Part shown: one piece after another, positions 16,074-24,308 of the stretch
Position numbering within the stretch: the first letter of the stretch is position 1
Layout: each line of letters begins with the position of its first letter
NCBI GenBank assembly: GCA_963798745.1
Contig: CAWCUF010000009.1
Coordinates: 1 to 64,000, forward strand
DNA: 64,000 nucleotides
Source of the DNA: Prado023 sp963798745
GTDB lineage: Bacteria; Actinomycetota; Actinomycetes; S36-B12; CAIYMF01
Direction: 5' to 3'
Position numbers and translations under genes: made by a program
Notes under the pieces: model-generated
The model's input: the letters and a program-made list of their open reading frames with translations, nothing else
What the model was told of the DNA's origin: nothing
Databases searched by the model: none

Positions 16074-17572
16074 GGCTTCTCCTCACGGTCAGCCGGGGCC
16101 GAGGCCCGGGCGGCGGTGTCCAGCGCGATGGCGTACCGGACGGCCGCGGCGTTGGAGGGCAACAGGTGCACGCCTGCCTCGCGCAGGATGGCTCGTTGGT
16201 CGTCGATGCCCTGGGGATCGGCGGCTGTGCCGCACACCGAGCCGATGACCACCAGCTCCCGACCGTCGCTCTGGGCCGCCAGCTGCGCAGCGCGGGCGGC
16301 GTGGGCCAGGGGAGTCGCCGGATCCGGGGAGGACCCGTGGCCCAGGACGAGGTCGACGAGCAGCAGCCCGATCTCGGGGCGCTCGCCCGCACGGGCGACG
16401 TGGTCGGCGCGCGCGGCGGGGTCGATCATCGGATGCGGGCGTCCGGCGGTGTACTGGTCATCGCCGAGGTCCAGGATCTCGGCGCCCAGCCCGGAACGAC
16501 CGAGCAGGATCTTGGCCTCGGAAGCCAGCGTGCCCCCGGTGTACAGGCCGAGGATGCCCGGGCCTCGGGGCAGCGTGGGCGCCGAGGCCTCGACCGGCTC
16601 GGGATCCTCAGCCGCAGCGAGGGCGCGACCCGCCAGGGCGGCTGCGGCAGCAGCGCCGCCCTCAAGGGTGCCGCGCACCGGCACGGGTCCATCGCTGTCG
16701 TCGAGGCCGAGCAGGCAGGCCACGGTGGGTCGGTCCAGCGCGGCCAGCTCTTCGAGCAGTTCCGTGGCCACCCGGGGCGCGGGCGGCTTGGACACCACCA
16801 CGATCACCTCGACATCGGGATCGGCGGACACCTTCTGCAGTGCGAGCATGGTCATCAGACCACCGACATCGTCGGAGAGGTCGCGTCCACCCACGCCGAT
16901 GATCTGCGACACCCCGACACCGGCGGCGTCGAGCAGGCAGGAGACCTCCTGGGCCCCGGTCCCGGACGCGGCCACGATCGCCACCGGTCCGGGACGCACG
17001 ACGTTGGCGAATCCGAGGGGGACCCCATCGACGATCGCGGTGCCGCAGTCCGGGCCCATGAGCAGCAGCCCGCGCTCGACGGCGATCTCCTTGAGCCGCA
17101 CCTCGTCGGCCACGGCCACGTTGTCCGAGAAGCAGAAGACGTGCAGCCCGCTGGCCAGGGCCTGCTCCACCACGACCGGGGCGTAGGTCCCCGGGGTGGA
17201 GACGGTGGCGATCGTGGCATCGGGGTCCAGCGCCAGTCCCTCGCGCAGCGTCTGCGCCGCAACCTCCGCGGTCTGCCCACCGGGCGCATCGTGCGATGTC
17301 AGCCCGGCCTCAGCGGCCTCCAGCGCAGCATCGGCCTGGGCCTGGTCGCCCGCACGGACCGACAGGATGAGGTCATCGGGCGCAGGGCTGACCCCATCGG
17401 GCAGCATGCCGGCCTCGGTCAGGATGGTCAGGTTCGCCGGGGTGGCCATCACCGCACCGACGCGCAGGACACCCTCGCGGCGCTGGGCCACGGACGCCAG
17501 GGCCATCAGGGTCACCGAGTCTCGGTACAAACGCGGGAACACCTTCACGGACAGGACATCTGGGGCGGTCAT
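16070..17572 (-). CDS. fdrA: FdrA-family protein (AllF-like transcarbamylase subunit)
   Basis: ATG at 17572 is chosen (GGAGAAG upstream); the open frame extends further but only into low-quality sequence. The 500-residue product has two succinyl-CoA-synthetase-like CoA-binding/ligase folds. FdrA hallmarks are FCFSDNVAVADEVRLKEIA, GLLLMGPDCGTAIVDGVP, FANVVRPGPVAIVAASGTGA and GVGGRDLSDDVGG. In E. coli it is the core of oxamate carbamoyltransferase. It follows the DUF2877 gene by 31 nt and overlaps the DUF1116 gene by 4 nt, giving all three subunits in the order H-F-G. Confidence 0.93.
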   Translation of the reverse strand: MTAPDVLSVKVFPRLYRDSVTLMALASVAQRREGVLRVGAVMATPANLTILTEAGMLPDGVSPAPDDLILSVRAGDQAQADAALEAAEAGLTSHDAPGGQTAEVAAQTLREGLALDPDATIATVSTPGTYAPVVVEQALASGLHVFCFSDNVAVADEVRLKEIAVERGLLLMGPDCGTAIVDGVPLGFANVVRPGPVAIVAASGTGAQEVSCLLDAAGVGVSQIIGVGGRDLSDDVGGLMTMLALQKVSADPDVEVIVVVSKPPAPRVATELLEELAALDRPTVACLLGLDDSDGPVPVRGTLEGGAAAAAALAGRALAAAEDPEPVEASAPTLPRGPGILGLYTGGTLASEAKILLGRSGLGAEILDLGDDQYTAGRPHPMIDPAARADHVARAGERPEIGLLLVDLVLGHGSSPDPATPLAHAARAAQLAAQSDGRELVVIGSVCGTAADPQGIDDQRAILREAGVHLLPSNAAAVRYAIALDTAARASAPADREEKP

Positions 17573-17603
17573 CGGCTTCTCCGAGCGGGGTAGTGGGTGA
17601 GTG

Positions 17604-18491
17604 TCAGGCAGTGCGGTGCAGCAGGGCCGGCTGGTCAAGCGATGCGGCGGCCATGGCGACCAGCCCGTGCAGCAGATCGATCCCGGAGGTCGCCCCCCAG
17701 CCCCGCGCCGCGCGGTATGCGTCGGGGACAGCGGCTGGGTCGCCCAGGGCCGCGGCCAGGTAAAGGAAGCGTTGGCTGAAGCACCCGTTGAGGGCTGCGC
17801 CAAGTTCGTGCCGGGACGCCGCGGTGGTACGGTCCAACAGTCGGATCACGCTGCGGCGCACCGACTCGTGCGCCTGCTGGGCCCGGTGGTCGAGCAGCCC
17901 ATTGCAGGTCGCCAGACTGGCGCCGGCCAGCACACCGACGAGCACATCGTCCCCAGCCGGCGTGGAGCCGGGGCCGGCGCCGATCAGTTGCTGCACCAAG
18001 TTGTTCGTGGCCGTGGCCTCGCCGGCGACGATCGTCTGGGCCAGAGCTGGTGCCAGGGCCCGCTGCCGGTTCGGGTCCATCGCGGTGTCGGCGAGCCAGG
18101 CTTCGTCCACCGTGAGCAGCAGCTCGTGGCACCTGTGCACCGCAGCGGAGTCCACCGCAAGATGTGGTAGGCGCAGGTCCACGACCGTGCGGCGATCGAA
18201 GTGCAGGTCGCGCCATGCCCGCAGGTCGACCATCAGGCCAGCCCGATCAGCCAGGCGCACGTGACCCAGTAGGTGGGTGGTGGCGAACGAGTCCGGGACC
18301 TGGATGCCACCGGGGACCAACCCCCGGTCACCCCACGTCACCACAACAAGGGTGCGCCGGCTTTCCCCCGGTCCGGCGAGCACCGTGCCAGACTGTCCGA
18401 CATGGACGATGCGCAGAGCGCGACTCGTGGCCCAGTCGAAGTCATGGGCGACCCGGATCCACTCCGGAAGCGGCTGCTCGAACGGCCTCAT
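17604..18491 (-). CDS. DUF2877 protein, AllH/YlbF-like transcarbamylase subunit
   Basis: ATG at 18491 is preferred over 18536 because TACGTT (minus strand 18503-18498) lies exactly 6 nt upstream, a leaderless pattern seen repeatedly here. The 295-residue product has the DUF2877 signature GAGPGSTPAGDDVLVGVLAG and the later GATSGIDLLHGLVAM. E. coli AllH is the third subunit of oxamate carbamoyltransferase. First gene of the minus-strand operon, divergent from pucR across 96 bp. Confidence 0.88.
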   Translation of the reverse strand: MRPFEQPLPEWIRVAHDFDWATSRALRIVHVGQSGTVLAGPGESRRTLVVVTWGDRGLVPGGIQVPDSFATTHLLGHVRLADRAGLMVDLRAWRDLHFDRRTVVDLRLPHLAVDSAAVHRCHELLLTVDEAWLADTAMDPNRQRALAPALAQTIVAGEATATNNLVQQLIGAGPGSTPAGDDVLVGVLAGASLATCNGLLDHRAQQAHESVRRSVIRLLDRTTAASRHELGAALNGCFSQRFLYLAAALGDPAAVPDAYRAARGWGATSGIDLLHGLVAMAAASLDQPALLHRTA

Positions 18492-18587
18492 GTGGGGAAC
18501 GTACGTCAGTCGGGGTGGTGGGCGCAGCATCCGCATCGGACGACGTTTCGGGTTCTGGTTGTCCGATTAGGACGAAGGAGTGCGTAG
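18492..18587. promoter_or_regulatory. Divergent promoter region between AllH-like and PucR genes
   Basis: Only 96 bp separate the two starts. The minus-strand -10 TACGTT overlaps an 8-bp palindrome ACGTACGT (18499-18506). On the plus strand AAGGAG precedes the pucR ATG. A PucR regulator encoded divergently from a ureide catabolic operon commonly activates it, so its binding site should be in this interval. The exact site is not identifiable by eye. Confidence 0.5.
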
Positions 18588-20135
18588 ATGGCAGGCGTGA
18601 CGGTCGGGGAGATCCTCACCCTCAATGCGATGAACGGCGCCTATGTGCTGGCTGGTTCGGCCGGTCTGGACCGGGTTGTGACCGGTGCGAACGTCATGGA
18701 GGTCCCGGACATCGAGGCCTTCGTCAAGGCCGGTGAGATGCTGTTGACCACCGGATTCCCCGTCCGGGAGCGACCCGAGCGCCTGGTCGAACTGGTCCCC
18801 GAACTGGCCAACCGCGGTCTGGCGGCGCTGGCCATCAAGCCCATGCGGTACCTGACCCAACTACCCCCCGGTCTGGCCGACGCTGCGGAGCAGTACCGGC
18901 TGCCCATCCTCGTACTGCCCGATCACACGTCGTTCAACGACGTGATCGGCGCCGTGCTGGCGATCGTGTTGGCCGACTACGGTGCGGAGCCCGCAGGTGC
19001 GGAGACCATCCGCGAACGCCTCACCGGGGTGGCACTGTCCGGTGGCGGCCTGGACGGCATCGCAGTCGCGCTGTCCTCCGCGCTCGATCGACCGGTCACC
19101 ATCGTGGATCAGGAGTCCTACGTGATTGGGACCGCCCCCGAAGCGGCCGCCTCCCGGGGTGCCCCGTTCGGCGCCGCGGGGGACGCGGTCTCGGAGCAGC
19201 AAGCCCTGTGGCGATTTCCGGTGACCGTCGGGGGGGTGGAGCGCGGCCAGGTGCTCGTGGGTGGGGACCGGGAGCCGACCCTGGGGCAGCGTCGGCTCAT
19301 CCGGCAGTCCTGCTTCGCAGCAGCCATGCACATCGCCCAAGCGGTTGCCAGCCTGGAACTGGACCGAAAGATGCGCACCCTGTTCCTCGAGGAACTGGTC
19401 ACCGGGGTGCACGTCGACGAACCAACCGTCCGTCAGCGGTCGTTGCTGTTCGGCTGGGACCTGGCCGCACGGAACGTGGTCCTGGTGGGCCACTGCCGTC
19501 CTGAGGTGCCCGACGCCGCGGTTGCCGCAGCCGCTCGACGAGTGCTGCCACGGGGGTCATTGGCCTGGCAGCGGGGCAGTGAGGTCGTGGCCATCGTGCC
19601 TGCGGATCCGAACCCCACCGCTGCCCGTCGACGCGAGGCCCTGTCCACGCCGCTGCCGACGCTCTGGCGGTTGGCGCTGCTCGATGCCGGCGCCCAGTCG
19701 GCCGTGGTCGCCCAAGGACCCGGGGCCGAGGCTCCCGCGGACCTCTGCACCAGCCACACAGGCGCCCGGGAGGCGATCCGGATCGCCAGAGCCGCGGGGA
19801 TGACCGCCGTGCGCCACGACGACCTGGTCCTGGAGAGGTTGCTGCTGGCCAACCCGCCTGCGCTGCTTCAGGAGTTCATCGCCCACCGGGTCGGCGACCT
19901 CGTCCGGCACGACGAGACCGCCGGCGCGGAACTGTGCCGCACTCTGGAGGTGTACCTCGGGGTCGGCAACGGGGCCGAAGCAGCCCGGCAACTGTTCATC
20001 CACTACAACACGATGAAGCATCGCCTGGCCCGCATCGAGGAACTCACCGGAGCCGACCTGCACGACCCACGGACCCGACTCACGCTCGCCCTCGCGTTGG
20101 AGGCCCGCAAGCTCACCACCGTCCAGGACGGATGA
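18588..20135 (+). CDS. PucR-family transcriptional regulator
   Basis: A 515-residue protein. The N-terminal PucR domain spans about 1-125 (GEILTLNAMNGAYVLAGSAG, VPDIEAFVKAGEMLLTTGF). A CdaR/GGDEF-like middle and a C-terminal PucR HTH_30 follow, with LEVYLGVGNGAEAARQLFIH, YNTMKHRLARIEELTG and DPRTRLTLALALEARK. AAGGAG precedes the ATG. The family controls purine/allantoin and related nitrogen catabolism, usually as inducer-responsive activators. Its divergent position makes it the likely regulator of the FdrA operon. Confidence 0.92.
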   Translation: MAGVTVGEILTLNAMNGAYVLAGSAGLDRVVTGANVMEVPDIEAFVKAGEMLLTTGFPVRERPERLVELVPELANRGLAALAIKPMRYLTQLPPGLADAAEQYRLPILVLPDHTSFNDVIGAVLAIVLADYGAEPAGAETIRERLTGVALSGGGLDGIAVALSSALDRPVTIVDQESYVIGTAPEAAASRGAPFGAAGDAVSEQQALWRFPVTVGGVERGQVLVGGDREPTLGQRRLIRQSCFAAAMHIAQAVASLELDRKMRTLFLEELVTGVHVDEPTVRQRSLLFGWDLAARNVVLVGHCRPEVPDAAVAAAARRVLPRGSLAWQRGSEVVAIVPADPNPTAARRREALSTPLPTLWRLALLDAGAQSAVVAQGPGAEAPADLCTSHTGAREAIRIARAAGMTAVRHDDLVLERLLLANPPALLQEFIAHRVGDLVRHDETAGAELCRTLEVYLGVGNGAEAARQLFIHYNTMKHRLARIEELTGADLHDPRTRLTLALALEARKLTTVQDG

Positions 20136-20366
20136 GCGCCGATTCTGACGGAGTCTGCATGTCCGTTGGCAGGGGGCTTGAGATCGGCCTCAAAGCCTCG
20201 CCGCCCAACGAACCAGTGGGGGGACTTGGTCTCCTTCCGGCATGCCGTTGCGGTCTCGCGCCCGTCGCGTCCTCGGCGGACTGGCTGGCGTCCACCTCGA
20301 CGGCACGGTGCAACCGAGTCCCGATGATCGGCAGTTCAAGGTTCCATCCCCGGATGGTGTCAGCGC
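20136..20366. other. 231-bp stretch downstream of pucR
   Basis: No gene was recognised on either strand. The minus-strand frames look like degenerate continuation of the epimerase relic but give no readable motif. Confidence 0.4.
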
Positions 20367-20715
20367 TCACCATGGTGGGACCCACCCGGCCCAGCGGGCG
20401 CCGCCAACGGCGGCGGCTCCGGCTGCAAGGTGCTCCGGGACCCGTAGGATGCGGACGCGCGGTGGGTACGAGTTGAGAACGACGTCGAAGAACATGTTCC
20501 AGGTGGCGTTCTCCCCATCGCCACACGCGGCCGTACCCCTCCAGCCCTGCTCGGCCGCGGAAACGAGGACCCTGGCAGCATCGTCAACATGGAGTTGGGC
20601 GAACCGATTCTCACCTGGGCCGGGGAAGAAGACCAGCCGTCGGCGGTTCGGCCCGAAGGGCAGGCTCTGCGGACCGTGCACGTGGGGAAGTCGCACCGGG
20701 GCCACGCGCGCGTCT
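20367..20715 (-). pseudogene. NAD-dependent epimerase/dehydratase fragment
   Basis: The minus strand reads VRLPHVHGPQ, FFPGPGENRFAQLHVDDAAR and GDGENATWNMFFDVVLNSYP. This is the middle-to-late part of an extended SDR of the NAD-dependent epimerase type, including the substrate-domain region after the YxxxK motif. The Rossmann GxxGxxG, the active-site Tyr-Lys and roughly the first 150 residues are absent, and the C-terminus runs into unrelated sequence. A truncated relic. Confidence 0.6.
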
Positions 20716-20880
20716 GGGCTTCGGCAGCCACCCAGGTCGAGCCGGCCAGGTCGGTCGACCGCCGGGTGGAGTCCAACGATCGGATAGTGCTCATGCCGCG
20801 GTCGTGGCTAGATTCAGGGCATGGACACGAGGCAATTGGCGGGCCGGCGCAGCGACGTGCGCAGGACCGGAGCGTGACCG

Positions 20881-21414
20881 ATGCCGCTGCATTCCCTCGA
20901 GCTGCTGCCTGACCAGGCCGGTCAGCATGTGATACGTCGAGACTGGCGGTTGTTGAGCCAGGCAGGCCTCAGGTCCCAGTTGGACCACCGTGGTGCCACC
21001 AACGCGCCGCACCTGACCCTGGTGGCTGCGGCGGAGATCGGCCCGCAGGTGGAAGCGCTCGCGGTGCAGCTCATCGCGCCACTGCTGCCCATCCGGGCCC
21101 GGTCCTCGGGGCTCCTGATCCTGGGCGCACGTCGGCTGACCGTCGCTCGCGTCGTCGATGTGGCGGACCATGTCATGGCGATTGTGCTACGGCTGCGGGG
21201 AGCCGTGGACGCGCCCCAGCATCCCGGCTGGCTGCCCCACCTGACGCTCGCCCGAGGGCTGCCCCGCTCCGACATGCAGGACGCGATCGACGTACTCGGC
21301 CACGATGACGTGGAGCTCTCGATGACCGAGCTCCGACGCTGGGATCCGGGCAGCCGGTCGGTCACCTCGCTCGCGACCTCCCAGGAGAGGGAGAATACGT
21401 TTGAGTGGCCCTGA
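20881..21414 (+). CDS. 2'-5' RNA ligase/2H phosphoesterase-family protein
   Basis: A 177-residue protein with the two HxT/S-x motifs that define the 2H superfamily: H44-L-T46 (APHLTLVAA) and H120-L-T122 (WLPHLTLARGL), about 75 residues apart as expected. Members hydrolyse or ligate 2',5'- or cyclic phosphodiester bonds in RNA or nucleotides. GGAG lies 9-12 nt before the ATG. The length is normal for LigT-like proteins. The native substrate is unknown. It is flanked by relics but itself looks intact. Confidence 0.8.
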   Translation: MPLHSLELLPDQAGQHVIRRDWRLLSQAGLRSQLDHRGATNAPHLTLVAAAEIGPQVEALAVQLIAPLLPIRARSSGLLILGARRLTVARVVDVADHVMAIVLRLRGAVDAPQHPGWLPHLTLARGLPRSDMQDAIDVLGHDDVELSMTELRRWDPGSRSVTSLATSQERENTFEWP

Positions 21415-21522
21415 TCGACGACCGCGAGAACAAAGGCTCCGATACCCGAGACTGCGTGGTTGTCACCACGGCGCCGCTGACCGCACTGGAGGTCGCACCA
21501 CGGATGGCGCTATCATCGCCGA

Positions 21523-21900
21523 ATGACGATGAGTGTCAGCGTCGCAGCAAGCATCTCTGATGGCCTCGACGAGACAGCAGCCGGCCGAGCCGCTGCCTGC
21601 CTGTTCCGGGGGATGAGCGACCCGTCGCGGGTGACGATCCTGCGCCATCTGCTGCTCGGCGAGCACAACGTGGCCGAGCTGACCACGCACCTGGGCCTCG
21701 CGCAGTCGACGGTGTCCAAGCATCTGGCCTGTCTGCGCGACTGCGGACTCGTGGACTCCCGCCCAGCCGGCCGTGCGTCGGTGTTCTCCCTGACCCACCC
21801 GGATTCGGTGTTGAAGGTGTTCGCCGCCGCCGAGGAGCTCCTCGCAGCCACCGGCGACGCCGTGGTGTTGTGCCCCAACTCCGGCGAAGGAACCATGTGA
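21523..21900 (+). CDS. ArsR/SmtB-family metal-type regulator
   Basis: A 125-residue winged-helix repressor: ACLFRGMSDPSRVTILRHLL, then recognition helix LGLAQSTVSKHLACLRDCGL. Cysteines at two points around the helix-turn-helix (AAACLF and LACLRDC) plus VVLCPN near the end could bind a thiophilic metal such as Cd or Pb, as in CmtR-like sensors. TATCAT (21511-21516) sits 6 nt before the ATG, so it is probably leaderless. An inverted GGCG/CGCC pair brackets that box and may be the operator. It ends 1 nt before the metal transporter gene, which it probably represses until metal binds. Confidence 0.9.
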   Translation: MTMSVSVAASISDGLDETAAGRAAACLFRGMSDPSRVTILRHLLLGEHNVAELTTHLGLAQSTVSKHLACLRDCGLVDSRPAGRASVFSLTHPDSVLKVFAAAEELLAATGDAVVLCPNSGEGTM

Positions 21901-21901
21901 G

Positions 21902-22654
21902 ATGACCACCCACGCCCACACCCACGCCGCCGCCTACGTCGAGGACCCGACTCGACGCCAACAACTCGGCCGCCGCGCCCAACTGCTCGCGGCCGCCTCG
22001 GTGTCCTACAACCTCATCGAGGCCGTGGTCGCGATCACGGCCGGGCTGGTCGCCGGGTCGGTGGCACTGGTCGGCTTCGGGCTGGACTCCATCGTCGAGA
22101 TCAGCAGCGGCCTGATCATCCTGTGGCAGTTCCGCCACCAGCTTCCCGAAAGCCGCGAACGGCAAGCGCTGCGGCTGATGGCACTCTCCTTCTTTGCACT
22201 CGCCGCCTACGTCTCGTTCGAGTCCGTCCGCGCGCTCGTCACCGGCCACGAGCCGGAGTCCTCCCCGGTCGGCATCGGACTGGCAGCAACTTCGCTGGCG
22301 ATCATGCCGTTCCTGTCCTGGGCCCAGCGCCGCACCGGCAGGAGCCTCGGCTCCAACGCCGTGGTCGCCGACTCCACTCAGACCCTGCTCTGCACCTACC
22401 TGTCCGCGGTGCTCCTCGTCGGCCTGGTCCTCAACGCGACCCTCGGCTGGTCCTGGGCCGATCCCATCGCGGGGCTGGTCATCGCCGCCGTCGCCTTGCG
22501 CGAGGGACTCCAGGCCTGGCAGGGCGAGGGCTGCGCCTGCGGTCCGACCGCGACCGGTGAGCCTGCGCTCACGACGAACGCGGGCCGTGGCTGCGACGAC
22601 GGGTGCTGCGCCGACAGCGAGATCGGTCAACCAACGCGGGTCCAACGAACCTGA
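21902..22654 (+). CDS. Cation transporter of the CDF type with His-rich head and Cys-rich tail
   Basis: A 250-residue membrane protein with about six hydrophobic helices. Metal-site motifs of the cation diffusion facilitator fold are GFGLDSIVEISSG and NAVVADSTQTLLC, the latter an HxxxD-like position with Asn/Ala changes. The N-terminus has HAHTHAAA. The C-terminus, instead of the usual cytoplasmic metal-binding domain, is a short tail with CACG and CDDGCC. Together with the ArsR gene 1 nt upstream, this suggests efflux of a soft metal at the plasma membrane, driven by protons. The ion is not proven. Confidence 0.88.
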   Translation: MTTHAHTHAAAYVEDPTRRQQLGRRAQLLAAASVSYNLIEAVVAITAGLVAGSVALVGFGLDSIVEISSGLIILWQFRHQLPESRERQALRLMALSFFALAAYVSFESVRALVTGHEPESSPVGIGLAATSLAIMPFLSWAQRRTGRSLGSNAVVADSTQTLLCTYLSAVLLVGLVLNATLGWSWADPIAGLVIAAVALREGLQAWQGEGCACGPTATGEPALTTNAGRGCDDGCCADSEIGQPTRVQRT

Positions 22655-22789
22655 CTACCCACAGCCGCCGCGGCGGTTCGGTCCGGGCCACGAGGTGACG
22701 CACGAGTCAGGCGAGAATACGTGTGGTCGGGCCCGTGTACGCAGACAAGGGTCGGCTGACACCCGAGATCCACGAGCACGGAGCTTCGA

Positions 22790-22990
22790 AGGAGGGCTCC
22801 TCGGCAGGAGGAACCTGATCGCAACGACCTGCGCCAGGCAACTCACCGCAGTCGTGGCGATCAGCATGCTCAGCGGGATTGAGACGAGGTCGCGAGCCAG
22901 GGGAGCGCCAGTCGGGAGGGCATCCCCAGTGGTGGCGATGATCAGGACGGCGTAGGAGTTGTTCGCCCAGTGCAGCCCCATCGGCGGCCA
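22790..22990 (-). pseudogene. CPBP-protease C-terminal fragment
   Basis: The minus strand reads MGLHWANNSYAVLIIATTG, then DLVSIPLSMLIATTAVSCLA and RFLLPR. This is the last His/Asn motif (HxxxN-type, here HWANN) and the final two membrane helices of a CPBP intramembrane protease. The EExxxR part is gone and sequence upstream of about 22990 is unrelated. It faces away from the winged-helix relic at 23100, and both lack their 5' ends. Confidence 0.55.
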
Positions 22991-23099
22991 GCGGCAGCCG
23001 CAATGGCGATGGACCTGCTCATCTCTCCGATCACACCCCTGCGCTACGTCGGTTTTCGATCCAACGGTAGCGACTGGCAGCCATGGCCATCGTGGCCGA

Positions 23100-23342
23100 C
23101 ACCCCCACGTCTCGTCCAGCTTCCTCAAGGAACACCTGCAACTCAGCGACTCCGACCTGTCCAAGCAGATGTCCGCGCTGGAGTCCGCGGGCTGCGTGAA
23201 GCCGACCAAATCATGGGCGCGGGCGGGGTTCGAGCACCTCGTTCTCGATCACACGCGCCGGTCGCGCGGCCTACGACTCGCACCGCGCCGCACTGACTGC
23301 CCTGCTCGACCTCGCCCCGGCGTCGGACGATCAGGCGGTCTG
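23100..23342 (+). pseudogene. Winged-helix regulator remnant, frameshifted
   Basis: The plus strand reads SSFLKEHLQLSDSDLSKQMS followed by ALESAGCVKPTK, a winged-helix recognition helix and start of the wing. Near 23218-23225 (a GCGGGG run) the sense continues in another frame as SFSITRAGRAAYDSHRAALT to QAV* at 23342. The N-terminus is missing. The 3' end overlaps the alpha/beta hydrolase stop by 12 nt. The frameshift could be restored by a one-base change, but the missing start still makes it a relic. Confidence 0.55.
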
Positions 23343-24197
23343 AGTACCCGGCCTTGCCCCCTCCACGCGGTGGGCAAGCGCGAGCAGGTCCTGGGCGCAT
23401 CGGTCTGGCTGTTGGGCGTGCAGGTCGTGATGGGCCCCGACGTACCAGACGACCTGCGCGTCGACGATCTGCTCGCCGGCCTCGGTCACTGCCGTGGGCT
23501 GCGTCGGGACGGCGTCGACGGCGGCCATGACCACTGTGGGGACCCTGACCCGTGCGTACCGGCTGCGTGGGTCGTCGGCCCAGAGCGAGTGGACGATGCT
23601 GCGGTGGTGCGCGCGCGTGAGGTGGGGGCGCGCCGTCCCGTCCGGGAGGTCGGCGAAGTTGGCCAGCGACCCGAGCCGGCCCTCCTCGGGCCAGTCCGCG
23701 TGCCAACTCTGGGACTGCTGCTCAAGCCACTCGAGGGTGAGACCATCGAAGCGCGGCGGTGCCAGCACTGCCCAGCACTCGTCGAAAGTCGGGAACTGGT
23801 CGGCCAGATGGATCCACCCACCGTCGACCAGGGCGAGTCCGGCCACGCCGCCACCGGTCGCGGCGAGGGTGAGGACCACGTTCCCGCCCCAGGACTGCCC
23901 CGCTGCGATCGGTGCCCGCTGGCCGGTCCAGCCGAGTTCACCGATCAGCGCGGCCAGGTCAGCGGCGGCTGTGGCGGTGTCGTAGCCCTCGGCACTCTGC
24001 TCCGACCGCCCGTGACCGCGCAGGTCGACGGCCAGCACCTCGTGCCCGGCGTCGGCGAGCCGTCGGGCGACCCCGTCCCACAGTCGGGCGTTGGAGGCCA
24101 AGCCGTGGACCAGCAGGAAGGGCCTGCGCGGCCCCGGCCAGCGTCGCACGGCCAGCCTCGGCCCACCCCGGAGTTGGACGTCGCCCTCGTTCACCAC
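23331..24197 (-). CDS. Alpha/beta-fold hydrolase
   Basis: About 288-304 residues. The oxyanion region is FLLVHGLASNARLWDGV, VDLRGHGRS follows, and the nucleophile is the Ser of GQSWGGN in a GxSxG elbow. A late acid (MAAVDAVPT) and His (VGAHHDLHAQQP) complete a catalytic triad. It is cytosolic with no signal peptide. The start is uncertain: GTG codons at 24197/24194 fit the family N-terminus (VNEGDVQLRGG), while an upstream GTG at 24245 adds 16 low-quality residues. Substrate unknown: esterase, lipase or dehalogenase-like reactions are all possible. Confidence 0.85.
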   Translation of the reverse strand: MVNEGDVQLRGGPRLAVRRWPGPRRPFLLVHGLASNARLWDGVARRLADAGHEVLAVDLRGHGRSEQSAEGYDTATAAADLAALIGELGWTGQRAPIAAGQSWGGNVVLTLAATGGGVAGLALVDGGWIHLADQFPTFDECWAVLAPPRFDGLTLEWLEQQSQSWHADWPEEGRLGSLANFADLPDGTARPHLTRAHHRSIVHSLWADDPRSRYARVRVPTVVMAAVDAVPTQPTAVTEAGEQIVDAQVVWYVGAHHDLHAQQPDRCAQDLLALAHRVEGARPGTQTA

Positions 24198-24308
24198 CAG
24201 ACGAGCATCCCAGCGCGCACCTGTCTGCGCACTCGCACGCCGCACCGCTCTCCCATGCGCTGCCGGGCCACCGCGTCACCCGTTGCTGCGGCCAACGGCG
24301 ACCGGCCC

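Noticed and set aside
14682..17186. 834-codon plus-strand open frame opposite the FdrA operon
   Set aside because: It spans three real minus-strand genes that have clear family motifs and coupled starts, and shows no motif of its own.
17573..17803. 77-residue N-terminal extension of FdrA
   Set aside because: It overlaps the end of the DUF2877 gene in another frame and has no FdrA similarity. The ATG at 17572 has a ribosome binding site.
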